From Amphirosellinia nigrospora (Eukaryota; Ascomycota; Sordariomycetes; Xylariales; Xylariaceae), in NCBI GenBank assembly GCA_004123355.1, contig SCHM01000003.1:992001-1056000 (forward strand): a DNA stretch of 64,000 nt, given 5' to 3'. Each line of letters begins with the position of its first letter. The stretch's first letter is position 1. Shown here piece after piece: positions 12,620-24,969 of this stretch. A model generated the notes under the pieces. The model saw only the letters and a program-made list of their open reading frames with translations, did no database searches and was not told the origin of the DNA. The position numbers were made by a program, and so were the translations under genes.

Positions 12620-15600
12620 ATGGAATCTGGCCATGGCCCGGCAGGCCAACCGCCACAGCTAGAAGAACAGGAAGAAGAACAAGAAAAGCAACAACAACAG
12701 CAGCAGCAACAGCCGCCGCCGCCGCCGCTAGACCAGGCGCCAGAGCCGCATCGTGAACAAGACCACCACCACCAACTGGACGAAACACCCACCGCCGATG
12801 TTCCTCTTCCCCCGTTCGATGATCCGAGCCCGACCGAAACCATCCGCGGCCCCAACGAGCCCGCCGCCAGCGCTGCAACGCCCTCACAAGGGCAAGAAAA
12901 TGAACGGCAGCAGCAGCAGCAGCAGGATGGCGAGGCGGGTAGCGCCCGCGCCCGCGCCAGCGCCAGCACCGACCGTCAGCGGGGCTTTAGTGGAAGCACG
13001 AGCAGCAGCACCGTCGACCCCGCCGACCGCGTCTTCCCTATTCGCTCCGTCATCAGCGTCGACCAGTCGCAGCCAACGCCGTGGATGCTCTCGCGTGATC
13101 CCAGCGACGTCGATTACTTCCCCCGCCCAGACGCCACGTGGGACGGCCGTGGTCGCCGTCGCCCGAGCGTTCCTCACGTTATGACCGACGTATCAGTGTC
13201 CAGCACGCCATCACAGTTGTCGTCCCTCATTCCCCCGCCTCGCCCGCAAGCGACAGGGCCGACAGAATCCCCTCGGGCTCTCGACTCCCTTCCAGGAGGA
13301 CCATCGCCTCCCCTGCCCCCTCCGACTACGTCGGCAGCCCACCACCAAACAGCCGGCAGCCCCCCGCCGTCGGCACGCTACCCCTCTTCAACGATGCCGC
13401 CTCCGACGATAGACCGCGCGGGACGAGCGAACCAGAGGCTGCGTCTTTCGTGGATGGTCGAGGTAGTCAGACAGATGACGCCGGCAGCAGCACAGCGGGC
13501 GAGCGGAACCACGAGGGTTTCATGACTACCCGGTTTCGGCACGTCATCACTGACGACGGCCATGCTATCATTACCGGCCGCGACGGCACCCTGCAGCGTT
13601 GCGAAGACGAGCCTATCCACACGCCCGGCGCCGTTCAGAGCTTCGGTCTCCTCGTGGCCCTGCGCGAGGAGGCCGATGGCCGTTTCTCCGTGCGCATAGT
13701 CAGCGAGAACTCGAAGCAGATCATCGGCTGCTCGCCCTCCCAGCTCTTCGCGCTCGGGAGCTTCACCGACATTCTATCCGAGGAGCAGGCCGATAATCTG
13801 CTCGACCATATCGATTTCATTCGTGACGAGGAGTCTGATCCCGCCATCAGCGGCCCCGACGTTTTCAGCATTTCCTGCCGGCCGCCCAACTCGAAGTCGG
13901 TCAAGCTGTGGTGCGCCATGCACGTCAACCGGAGCCACCCGGACCTTATCATCTGCGAATTCGAACCCGAGGATGACCAGCGGTATCCCATTCGCCCGCC
14001 TGATGAGATCGTCCCCGAGTCACCAGAAGACACTCTCTACCAGAGCCCGACGTCCGAGCAGTTGTACGAGAGCACTGAAGTCAGTAGCAAGCCACTTCGG
14101 GTACTGAGGAGCGCGCGCAAGCGACGGGGCGAGGCCGGTGCCATGCAGGTTTTCGATATCATGTCGCAAGTTCAGGAGCAGTTCGCATCCGCCCCGAATC
14201 TCGAGAGGTTCCTGAAGATCCTCGTAGGCATCGTCAAAGAGCTGACGGGCTTCCACCGCGTCATGGTCTACCAGTTCGACGCCGCCTTCAACGGCAAGGT
14301 GGTGACCGAATTAGTCGACCCGGTCCACACGCGTGATCTGTATCATGGCTTACACTTCCCAGCATCCGATATTCCCAAGCAAGCTCGCGATCTCTACAAG
14401 CTCAATAAGGTCAGGTTGCTCTATGACCGAGATTTGGATTCGGCGAGGCTGGTCTGTCGTACTACCGAAGACCTCGAAAAGCCTCTCGATTTGAGCCACG
14501 CATATCTACGCGCTATGTCTCCTATCCACTTAAAGTATCTTGCCAACATGGCTGTTCGATCATCCATGTCCATCTCGATCAATGCCTTCGGCGAATTGTG
14601 GGGGCTCATTTCGTGCCATACCTACGGCTCCAAGGGCATGAGAGTATCATTCCCCATCCGCAAAATGTGTCGTATGGTAGGAGACAACGCATCGCGAAAT
14701 ATTGAGCGGCTTTCCTATGCTTCTCGTCTCCAAGCGAGGAAACTCATCAACACTATGCCGACCGACAAAAACCCCTCTGGTTATATTATCGCCTCATCTG
14801 ATGATTTGCTGAAATTGTTCGATGCCGATTTCGGCATGTTATCCATAGGCGACGAAACCAAGGTCCTCGGTAAGATCGCGCAATCACAGGAAGCATTAGC
14901 TCTGCTCGAGTATCTTCGTCTGCGGAATTTCACCGCCGTCCTTACTACGCAAGACATCAGCCAGGATTTCCCCGACCTCCGCTATACGCCAGGATTCACC
15001 ATCATCGCCGGTCTATTGTATGTGCCACTTAGTGTAGGCGGCCACGACTTCATTGTCTTCTTCCGCAAGGGTCAGGTGAGAGAGGTAAGATGGGCGGGGA
15101 ACCCTTATGAGAAAACCATCAAGGAGGGCACTGCCGGTTTCCTCGAGCCGCGGTCAAGCTTCAAGGCGTGGCGCGAAACGGTCGTCGGTAAATGTAGGGA
15201 GTGGTCTGAAGAACAGGTTGACACCGCCGCTGTACTTTGCTTGGTATACGGTAAGCAAACGACAGCTGGTGTATATAGTGATGAGTATGTGACTAATGCA
15301 TCTACGCAGGTAAATTTATCGAGGTCTGGCGGCAGAAGGAAGCGGCTCTGCAAAGCAGTCGACTCACGCGCCTCTTACTGGCTAATTCGGCTCATGAAGT
15401 ACGCACTCCCCTAAATGCTATCATTAACTATCTGGAAATTGCGCTGGAAGGGTCGCTTGATCAAGACACGCGCGAGAATTTATCCAAATCTCACTCTGCC
15501 TCCAAATCGCTGATCTACGTAATCAATGACCTTCTCGACCTTACCAAGACGGAAGAGGTCGGGAGTTGGTGAAATACGAGATTATGGACCTGCCTGCGTG

Positions 15601-17429
15601 TATCTCGGAAGCCACGGAACCGTTCAAGGTCGACGCCAAGCGGAAGGCTTATCTTACGAGGTCATCCAACACCCGGGGCTCCCTAAATATGTGCATGGCG
15701 ACTACCGTCGGGTACGACAAGCTATCGCGAACGTGACGGCGAACGCCATGCAAAACACAGCGGCCGGATCCATCAAGGTGGAGTGTTTCGTGATTGAGGT
15801 GCTCGAGTCGGGGGTTCGAGTTGAGATCAGCGTGCATGACACGGGGTGCGGCATGAGCAATGAGCAACTCGATAATCTGTTCCAAGACCTTGAGCAGGTG
15901 AGCAGCGCCGACGCGAGCGGGCCCGAGGCGCTTGACGCGCCTCTCGAACAAACCAGCGAAAATCGTACATTGGGTCTCGGTCTAGCTGTTGTCTCCCGCA
16001 TTCTACGAAATATGGATGGCCAGTTACGAGTGAAATCGGAAGAGTCTAGAGGTTCTAGGTTCGTCATCCAGGTCCCGTTTGAGCTACCTAGCAGCGACGC
16101 GCTCGAGAAACTCGCGGATAATGATGCTGCCGTCGACACAGCCTCAGACACGGCGACCTTGGCTTCCGTAACCAAGGCTCTACCACCCACGCAAGCAGGC
16201 GAGGTGATGCTTGTCGACAGGGAAGCACAAGCGCCGCCAACCCGTCGAACCGCTCTATGACCGAGTCGCGCCGGAGCTTCGACGAGACGAATAGCGTCAG
16301 TAGCTTGAGAAGCGGCAAGAGCAACGGGAGTGGTGGCGCTCGCAGCAACAAGAGCGATGCAGACCGTTTGATTGATGCCATCCAGACCCCTCTGGCTTTG
16401 AGTGAGGCTGACGAGGAGGCGACACATATCCGGCGTGTGAACTCCAAAGGGCGGCGGACACACAATTCCAATCTCAGTGTTTCATCGCTCCCTCACCTCG
16501 ACAACTCACAGCAACCTACTCCCCACACGGACGTCAACGAGAAACACCCGCTCCTATCTCCATCCGGTACCGATGTCGACAAGCTCCCCAAGAGCAGCGA
16601 GGTGTATATCCTATTGAAGGCAGTATGACTCCACTCAAACCCGTGAAGATGCCCGACGAGTATTTTGATAAACCCACCGAGCCTCAGACCGGTCAGTCGT
16701 CGCGAGTCTTGTTCGAAATACCCGAAACACCTGCCCGAGAGAAAGGCAAGGCGAAGGCGAGTGCACCTCCACGAGCCCCGCCCGACAAATTGCGAATACT
16801 CATAGCCGAAGATGATCCCGTAAACATGAAGATCCTTACGAAGCGACTGGAAAAGGCCGGACATAAGGTTTCTCCCGCGGTGAATGGTGAGGATTGTGCA
16901 ACAGTTCTGAAGGAGAAACCGGGCGAATTCGACATCATCCTCATGGACATGCAGGTACGTAGAACGAATACTAATGATAGTGAAATTGCAGGGAGAGGGT
17001 GATATAAGGAAGCTAACTTGTTCACTTCAGATGCCGATCGTTGATGGTCTCACGAGCACCAAGCTAATTAGGGAATTCGAGAAATCAGACGGCCACCCCG
17101 GGTTGTCTAAGTTAGGCCGCCGCCATGGGCACATCCCCATTATCGCAGTATCGGCGTCGCTCGTGGAGAGGGATAAAGCCATATATACCGAGGCCGGATT
17201 CGATGGGTGGATCCTCAAGCCTGTCGATTTCAAGCGTCTTCACATCCTCCTCGACGGCATTACCAGTGATGACGTGCGGGAGCAATGTCTCTACCGGCCC
17301 GGCGAGTGGGAGCGTGGTGGCTGGTTCTTCCGCCGAGCATTACGACCATCGGAACAAAAACCTTCAGATGAAGAAGCCTCTGGACAGGTTGCTTCGAACG
17401 AACCGCTTACGGCCTCCGATACACAATAG
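12620..17429 (+). CDS. Fungal phytochrome hybrid histidine kinase (FphA-like)
   Basis: This is a red/far-red photoreceptor of about 1,560 residues with kinase and receiver domains on one chain. A roughly 300-residue low-complexity Gln/Pro/Ser leader precedes the sensory core. The biliverdin-attachment cysteine sits in RCEDEPIHTPGAVQ (Cys codon 13600-13602). The GAF domain has FPASDIP (about 14,355) and SPIHLKYLANM, and the PHY-domain tongue has the PRSSF motif (about 15,150). The kinase H-box reads AHEVRTPLNAI (about 15,390), and the ATPase domain has DTGCGM and LGLGLAVV. The receiver has AEDD, phospho-acceptor Asp in ILMDMQMPIVDG, and conserved Lys in GWILKPVDF. Introns are 15251-15309 and 16955-17030. 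Frame breaks occur at about 15,557, 15,646, 16,221 and 16,610, each repaired by one extra G or C in a run. A further frame switch must lie between 13,138 and 13,525. Start choice: first ATG of the long leader frame. Such proteins signal light to development and secondary metabolism. Confidence 0.93.
15251..15309 (+). other. Phytochrome intron 1
   Basis: A 59-bp intron with donor GTAAGC and acceptor TACGCAG lies between CLVYG and KFIEVWR, just ahead of the kinase H-box. It has a CTAAT branch-like sequence about 15 bp before the acceptor. Confidence 0.9.
16955..17030 (+). other. Phytochrome receiver-domain intron
   Basis: A 76-bp intron with donor GTACGT, branch GCTAACTT and acceptor TTCAG interrupts the receiver between MDMQ and MPIVDG, one residue after the phospho-acceptor loop. 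Confidence 0.92.
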
Positions 17430-18686
17430 GACGCTAATCTACCTCCCCGAGGGTACCCCGACCGAGCGCGAAATATCATCTTCCTACTTCTCCGAATGTG
17501 AATCTTACATCCCAGATTCGCCTCTACAAAATTCACACGTTTTGTAAACCTCGGAAACTTTTTTTTTCTTTAGCAGATTAAGGCTCCATTTAGGGCCATA
17601 GATTGCCAGCCAAGTCAGCCAGCCAGCCAGTCAAGGCCGAAGTAGAGGTGGCTCTTGAAGTACTAGGCAGACATATTTGATTGTTAGCATAGCTCATTCG
17701 TGTGTTGCTAGGCGATAGAAACTTGGGTAAATAGGAAGAGAAACAGGATGGCGCCATCTTCCTAACAAAAAGGTTGTAGCATTTTCTTGCATAGTTGTTG
17801 CTGCGCGGGGCGTTTTAAGGGAAAGATGAACTGGATACACTACGCACAGCATACGAAGACGCATACGCATACGCATATACATGTTATACCGGGCATTCAT
17901 CTTTTGGGGCGCAAATCAGGCTATTTTGTTATTGGCTGTGTGCCTATGTTGGCCTCGGCATTACTATTTTTACTTCTCTACAGGCGTGAAAAGGATATGT
18001 ACATAAGTAACTGGGGTAAAAAAAAGCCCCTGGCACTTTATATAGTAGTCGTAATAAAATATACAATACTACAACTACTAGTACCAATGCAACATCAACA
18101 GCATATTGATTTTCGTACTTGAGAAACTATCACTGCTACTCTGCAATGGAAAACTGTGAAGTCCCTCTTCAAGTAATATGTCGAGTGCGAGCGAGCTACC
18201 GGTCACTTCTCACTTGGTAGGAGAGATGTCTGAGTTCTTCGACGGGAAGTTTGGTGCATAGCTATAGCTAAATGATCCCTTTCGTCTACACGCGGCATCA
18301 AGGTACGTATAATAACATTCCTTCTATCACCATATAGAAGTTATCATATTGTATATTGAACGTTGTGTGTAGGCCGACCCCGCCGAGCTGAGATGCCCCT
18401 GAGTATACCCTGGCTACTTCCTAGTAGGCCGACTCTCTGTTAAGCCACAATGGTTGCCCCTGATACTGAAACCCTAGACAGCTATGTGGCCTGGTTTTCG
18501 GCTGACGATGCACCCTTGAAGTAAAGATAAGACAATGTGAATAGCCAGGGAAGAGCGCGTTATTCAAATACAGCCCGCGGGGTGTTCTGCATGAGCAACC
18601 CCTTCTTCAACTTGATGTCGATCTCTTTTCGTTGGATGATTTATCGCTAAGGTGACGAGCTCACCGTTCTTCATCAGCCCGACACC
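17430..18686. other. Intergenic region, no gene seen
   Basis: This is the downstream flank of the phytochrome gene. It holds short imperfect repeats: GCCAGCCAGCCAGTC at about 17,618 and ACGCATACGCATAC near 17,860. It also has scattered AT-rich stretches. Frames here match nothing. Confidence 0.5.
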
Positions 18687-20394
18687 ATGAGTTTTGGCGT
18701 TAGTTTTGGGGATCTCGTGCTGGCATCTACACTGGCTTGGCGAGTGCACAAGGCTTGCAAGGAGCCCGGCGAGAGCCTCTAGCGGTTATCTTACGAAGTT
18801 GCGTCCCTGCAAATTGTACCGAAAGAGACGGAGGACTACCTGGGGGAGGGTTTATCGATCTCGATGTATCCCGCGTGAACCAACTTCGAATTCTCACGGA
18901 CGGCTGCCATGATACGCTCAAGGACCTGGAGAAGTTGATCCGATCGTATGAGAGCTTTGGCACACAAGTATAGGTCCGGAGACTTTCTATGTTTCGTCCC
19001 TTCACAATATTCTAACTAAGTTTACTTTTACATTTGCCATTGTCATTCTCCTCGGTCGGCGCTTGGTGGAACTTGTCGTTGTCGCAGGGTAGTTAATGAA
19101 TGAGCCGCTATCTAACCAATGGACCAGCGGGCTTGGGATCGTTTCCGCTTTGGACTTCAAGATCTGACAGATATAAGGTCTCGACTTGGTGAGTCGCGTC
19201 CTCTCTGGTTGTTCCTGGGCATGAAGATTTAGAGCTGTCTATTGTAGCTGTAGACTTCCCTTGCTACTCTCCGGAGTGGCTCTCGGACGTGGGAAATCTT
19301 GCATGCTGCCAAGCTATGTTAGGGCTGACTGGCAATGTGAAATACCAAACACAGAGTACAGTTGGTAACGTGACCTTGTTAACAGCTTTCAATACTTCTC
19401 TCATCAAGTGAGTCGACTTTTCATAACAATTGATCAAGTCAATCTTCGTCGGCTAAGCTCATCAACACCTCGAATTGAGAAGCGACTTAATAAGTTCATT
19501 TGCGAGGTTCGTGCCGGTCATATGGAAGGTTCAGTAGTGACGGCGCCCGGTATCGGAAACAATCGAGTCACTAGACGTCTGGGCACATTTACAACGAGAA
19601 CTTGAAGACATTGGGATCAGCCCTGCCATCGTGGAGGAGAATCACGAATACATAGCCCAGTGGATCAAAACGGCGCTGGAGCAAGGCCTCATGGACGAAG
19701 ATGATCCAACCGAAGTAGACCACTCATTGCTACGTCTTTCATGGCATGGCAACTCGACACATGGCGGCGGCCTTTCGCCTGCCGCGCTCGGCGTCGCTAA
19801 CGAGGAGTTTGAGGAGGAACTCCGCAAACAGCAGTCGAACAGGCCGATTAAAGAGATCCTGAAACCACTCACGGTAGAAGTGATAGAACCTGCGACCCGA
19901 AAGAAATCTTTGACGGACCCGACTCGACTCATTAGAAAGTTGTTCGTAAAGAGTGCAGCCATCATCGAGGCGGCAAGCGACGGAGATATCGAGAAGGTCG
20001 CGAAACTACTTAGCCTAGGGTGTAACGTAAATGCAACGGAGCGATGGGGGTACGTATGCTGTTTTATCTACATGCCCACGGGTGGCTTTGGCTGTCTTCT
20101 CCTGTCCTTATTTTCTTTCATTTTTTTGGTTCTCTGTCAATTCATCGCCCCATTACTAATGTATGCTGGGGCTCAGATGGTCGGCACTTAGCATGTGCGC
20201 TTACGAGACATCATGCCATTACTAAACTCCTCCTGGAACATGGCGCAGAGCTGGACATCGTGGATGTCGACGGCGATACCCCGGCACATATAGCTACGAC
20301 ACGCGTGCATTCGGAATTGGTCATACTGTTTGACCAAGTTCGTGCAAAGAGAGATCGACGGGCACGAGAACAGGACGCCGAGGCAGCAAAGTGA
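18687..20394 (+). CDS. HeLo-like N-terminal plus ankyrin protein (broken frame)
   Basis: The protein starts MSFGVSFGDLVLASTLAW and contains YEVASLQIVPKETEDYL, a form typical of the fungal N-terminal domain found on STAND and ankyrin proteins (HeLo-like class). That domain is linked in other fungi to programmed cell death and self/non-self recognition. Exon 2 (19128-19198) carries RAWDRFRFGLQDLTDIRSRL, and exon 3 starts at 19362 (NVTLLTAFNTSLI). The later exon has IVEENHEYIAQWIKTALEQG and then ankyrin-type repeats (DGDIEKVAKLLSLGCNVNA, ITKLLLEHGAELDIVDVDG, DTPAHIATTR). Introns are 18968-19127 and 19199-19361, plus further introns near 19,410 and 20,050-20,176. Defects are an in-frame TAG near 18,779, a frame change near 18,845, another near 19,560 and a two-base loss near 20,205. 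The family is clear; the gene may be inactive or badly sequenced. No nucleotide-binding STAND module is present. Confidence 0.75.
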
Positions 20395-21488
20395 GTGGAA
20401 CAACGATTTCAGTACATTACCGACATACAGCATCTCCTTAATATTTGAGACACGATAAGAGTATTTTGAACTGACGATCGTCATAAGAGGTCCAACTTGA
20501 GAAGGCAGAGGACAGTACACAGCCATAACGGAAATACCTACGACCTACAGTACACAGCCCGGACAATACGGTATGATACGCTAATGACGGGAAAACCCAA
20601 CATAAAATGGATCTACCAAAAGGCGGTCGAAAGAAGTTGAGTGACGGGACTGTAGGACTTGTTTTGGCCGTCTTTGCCGTCTTAGGTTAGATCTCACTCA
20701 CCTCATCTTATATACCCACATCGATGTTGAACAAAGGTTGACGTACAAACCGCGTCTTGAGTTGTATTATTCCTCGGAATTCCTCGAATACTTGTTCGTG
20801 ATTATAAATGGTCTTTTTGTTTCGCTCGATGTTTAAGAACCGCTCTCACCTTGCTGACGCCCGTTTCCGCCGCAGGTTTTTGTCGGATGAACGGACCATG
20901 GACTTTGGCACAATTGATAAGCCCAACCAGCCGGTACATGTGTAGGGCTGCATGAGACTTAACTCATGCGTTCACCGCAGGGGCTGGCCATCCATGCACA
21001 GCCCCTGCGTTTGATGGATGAGCGGCCGCTTGCTAATTATATCTCGTCGCACTCCACCAACGAGGCTAGCAGTACTTAAGTAGATAGGCGAAATGAGACA
21101 GCGTGATGATTCAAGCATTACACGGCGGCCCCATGATTACATTACCAGTAACGTTTAGGGCTGAGCTTGTCTGTGGGACCTGACGACATGTCCTCCACCT
21201 TATTTCGTCAAATCCTCCACTGGCAATAGAAACCGTAGATAGGTGTAGGACTAATGATGGACTGGCCCTGCCACCGTCCGCAATGGCTAGCCCACGCGGT
21301 AGCGCCGTTTACGGTACGGCGTATCGACACGCTTGTTTTATAAGGACTTGAATGGACGGCACTAGAAAGGGCAAGGGGAATTGGGGTACAAGTCGTAGTT
21401 CTTACCTAACGAAAGCTTGCGGAACATCTCGTTCGGGCATTGCAATTCTCCTCTCACACGGCCTGCCACTTAATTTGGAGGAGAAGAG
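20395..21488. other. Intergenic region, no gene seen
   Basis: I find no coding signal between the ankyrin gene and the ABCG gene. This stretch should include the promoter and possibly a missing first exon of the ABCG gene, because that gene's visible start lacks a signal peptide. Confidence 0.5.
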
Positions 21489-24400
21489 ATGGATAGCGAC
21501 CTAGCGTTATATAGTGCGGGTGTGAAGGACGCGCCGCAAGATCCGTTTCTGCCGAGGGAATCAAAATATGGACCGAGTTTTCTCGACAGTTCCGCATGCC
21601 TCTGCGCGTTGCAGCAAGTAAAGCAAGGTGGCGACGATAACGATGATGAGGGGACAAAGAACAATGGCGCTGCATGGCAATGCATAGGAAATCAGACGCA
21701 AGGAGTTTACGACGTGACTACGGGCAAGTGGTTTGAAAGCCTACACGGCGGTGGCAAAGTCAACCTCCCGATTGAGGACGCATCGAACGGCCCGATACGA
21801 GCAAGGCCTTGACCTGGGATACCAGCAAAAACGCTTTCGTAAATGCTGATCTAGAAAAGCTTACACCGTACGACAGAGCGGTGCGTAATTCTCGGGGCCA
21901 TTTTCTTCCTGTTCTGGAAACACACTCACAATTCACGCTATAAACCACAATAACTAACTCTGAGTGTTCTAGTGTACTGGTGTCAATCAAACGACGTTCT
22001 CCACGGCGTTCTATGGGGCGCTCGCGGAGAAGGAGGCCGGCGACGCGCCGGTGTCAGCGGCTCCTTGCTGGCGGCCGGGTGGGGTTCCCGTTGAGATACA
22101 AGATGTAACTTCATGGAGCTCTACCGGTTGCCCGTTGGGTTTTCTATGTTCGTTTGCTCTGGAGCCCGATCAAGTCCACGCTGCTAATAATGTACAGGCG
22201 CAAACAATACAGTAAACTCACTCCCACAGTACTGTCCACCTATCACCCAGTGCCAGACATCGAGGCTGTCGGGCGTACCTTGCCGGCTTCATGGTGTAAA
22301 CATTGGTATGGGTCCCTTTGAACCTATCATCTGCCAGGAAGGGTACTACTGCCCTCCTGAATCCGGCGGTCGCCAAACCCTTCCTTGTCCTGCCGGGACG
22401 TATTGCCAGCCAGGAGCTGCGACGCCTACTCCCTGTGCGGTGGGAAGTTATTGCCCCGAAAAGTCCACCTACCAGGTCTTCCTTATACCTCTTGCTCTTC
22501 TCGTAGTCTTAGACGTCTTTATAACTGTGGCGCTTATCTGGTATGTTATAAATAGGAGGTTCCGAAACACCAGAAAAGCGCATGGGTTGGCCAAATCGAA
22601 AGGCTTCAGTGCCTTCTCAGCCAGCATAACAGGCTATAAAGAGCTCCCCGACGACACGGATCATGACCATGAGTTACTACAAATGGATGCAACTTATATG
22701 CCACGAAGAGCGGATGCCTGGGCTGGATTTGAAGCTGCCCTCGACATTCCAATACCTGTCACGCCGGATATGGAAGAGTACGACCAGGGCCTTACACCCG
22801 AGCTTCGGGCGTTTGTTGATTCGATGCGAAAGGCAACGGATGCTTCGCAATTCGGCCTCTCCTTCACTTACACTAACCTAAGCTTCCAGCCTAAGGGCGT
22901 GGCCAAGCCCATTCTCCAGAATGTCACCGGGTCTATAGAACGGGGCTCCCTCACGGCCGTGATGGGTGGCTCCGGTGCTGGCAAATCAACGTTTGTCAAC
23001 GTACTCATGGGGAAGACCACCAATACCGGGCGGGTCCGTTACCGTGAACAACATTCCAGGCAAAATAAAAAGATACAAGAAGCTCATCGGCTATGTGCCG
23101 CAAGACGACATCGTCCTTCCGGAGCTCACCGTCTATGAAAACATCTTACACTCCGCGAGAATCCGCTTGTCACGAACGTGGGCTAGCGCCGATATAAAAG
23201 CTCACGTCGAGTCAGTGATAGACTGTCTAGAGCTATCTCACGTCCGCGACTCCCGCGTTGGCAGCGTTGGGAAACCCGTCATCAGCGGAGGGCAGAGGAA
23301 GCGCGTGAGTATTGGGATGGAACTGTCCGCCGCGCCAATGGCTATCTTCCTCGACGAACCTACGGTGTGTTACTCTCGCAACTTTTTTCTTCCCTTCTTT
23401 TTTTTTGCAATTTTCAGAGCATGAAAATTTCTTTTTGGGACGCGATGATGTCTCGAAGCTTCTGACACCCTCACAATTCACGCTATAAACAGCAATAACT
23501 GACTCCGAGTGTTGTAGAGTGGGCTCGACGCCACGTCGGCATCGTCGATTATGCGAACGCTGAAAGCTATTGCACGACTGGGGATTTCCGTCATTGTGAT
23601 TAGTAAGTATTGGATGTCGTCGTCTCCCAGATAGCGAAGATGGTATCGCGACTAGGATCAAAACTTTTGAATCAAGACCACTAACCAGAATGCTACAGTT
23701 CATCAGCCCCGGATGGAAATTTTCGAGATGCTTGACGAGTTAATACTCTTAGGCAACGGTCAGATTATATTTGAAGGTAAAAATGGTGATGTTCGGCAAT
23801 TTTTCGAGAACGTCGGCTTCCGATTCCCCAGCACGCCAACACCGGAGACGTCATAACAGACATCATTACCGGCAACGGCCGGGCCTACAAAACATCGGGA
23901 GACATCTCTAAAGAGGCTTTGATAAGCCACTGGGCCAACTGTCGCCAAAATGCTAATATCAAGAGCCGGCACGAATCTCTGCAGCCCGACCGCGCCTCCA
24001 TAGTGAAGACGACAGCGATACACCGGGGTCTACTGAAGCAACGGGGCGCCCCACGGTGGAAGCAGTGTTGGTTATGCCTGAAGCGTGCTATACTTCAGCA
24101 ATGGCGTACCAAGTCCACGTTCTGGTTCGAGATGGGTTTGGCGTCCGTGTCGGGCTTATTGCTCGGGCTCGCCGAGAAAAGCAAGGAGGGCGTGCTTTTC
24201 AAGGGCATCCATAACGCGCCGTTCGAGATCCTCTCCGTCGCGACGGATCTCCAATCCGTCCCGAGCTGGCATTACTAACGGTCATCGCCATCGGGCTGAT
24301 ATCAGGCGCCCCGGGGTCAAAGTCTTCTCGGAGGATATGCTCATGTATCGTCGCGAGGCCGAGGCGGGCCACTCTCGGATTGCCTACTTCCTCGCAAAGA

Positions 24401-24969
24401 ACGTGTCCGTCATACCCAGGATGGTTTTTGCGTGTCTGCATTTTTCGACGCTGATTTTGGTTCTCTCGACGCCGATCATCCCGTGGGGTATCGCATTCGC
24501 AACGAATCTCCTGTACTTTTATTGTATCTACGGGCTGGCGAGTGTCATGTCAAGTAAGTCTCTACGCCTAATCCGGGTTCACGGCCCTGCCGGCCAGCAA
24601 AAAAAACAAAAAACACTAATGTCAACTATCACAGTGATCGTGAGAAGAGAAATGCACACACTTTTTGCGACGATGATCAGTTTGGTCGCCGGCATCCTCT
24701 CAGGGGCTGCGCCACCCCTTTCCAAAGTCAAGGAGTGGCATTTAGAATGGTTGTGGCGGTTGTCCCCGGCTACTTGGCTCGCCGAGGTCTACTTTGGGCA
24801 GATGATCGAGCCTTTCCGATACCTGTATGATGTGGATCTTGCTTCCCGTATTGCAGGATTCAATCTCGACAAGCTCTGGACAAATCTGTTGGTATTGCTC
24901 CTAATTGGGAGCATCTATCGTATAATTGCGTTTATTGGCTTGCTGGCAGGCACACGTCTACGAGTCTAA
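21489..24969 (+). CDS. ABCG-type half transporter with Cys-rich N-terminus (ADP1/ABCG24-like)
   Basis: This membrane ATP-driven exporter has the order extracellular cysteine-rich region, transmembrane helix, ABC domain, transmembrane domain. The N-terminal region has repeated CPAGTYC/CAVGSYC modules (about 22,385-22,460), then a helix (LIPLALLVVLDVFITVALI). Walker A is GGSGAGKSTFVN (about 22,970), the signature is ISGGQRKRVSIG (about 23,285) and Walker B is IFLDEPT. The last exon encodes helices ending GTRLRV. Introns are 21881-21972, one near 22,150-22,197, 23365-23517, 23603-23698 and 24554-24634. Frame changes at about 21,794, 23,029, 23,827, 24,263 and 24,314 all sit in G or C runs, and each is repaired by one base (23,029 by removing one). 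The visible start at 21,489 lacks a signal peptide, so an upstream exon is likely. The substrate is unknown. Two of its introns are related to each other in sequence and are listed separately. Confidence 0.88.
21881..21972 (+). other. Introner-like intron A in the ABCG gene
   Basis: This 92-bp intron interrupts DRA|CTGVNQ. Its last 48 bases match the last 48 bases of intron B (23365-23517) at 43 positions, including the shared core CACAATTCACGCTATAAAC and the branch site (AACTAAC here). Its first 15 or so bases (GTGCGTAATTCTCG) also resemble intron B, and both carry TTTTCTTCC shortly after. Confidence 0.9.
23365..23517 (+). other. Introner-like intron B in the ABCG gene
   Basis: This 153-bp intron falls exactly between Walker B (LDEPT) and the D-loop (SGLDAT). 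It starts GTGTGTTACTCTCG and ends with the same 48-bp block as intron A (5 differences; branch AACTGAC). A poly-T tract and about 60 bp in the middle have no counterpart in intron A. The phase is the same as intron A (between codons). Confidence 0.9.

Noticed and set aside
12513-12969. Minus-strand Cys/Ser- and Ala-rich open frames
   Set aside because: They are antisense shadows of the CAG/CCG repeats in the phytochrome leader.
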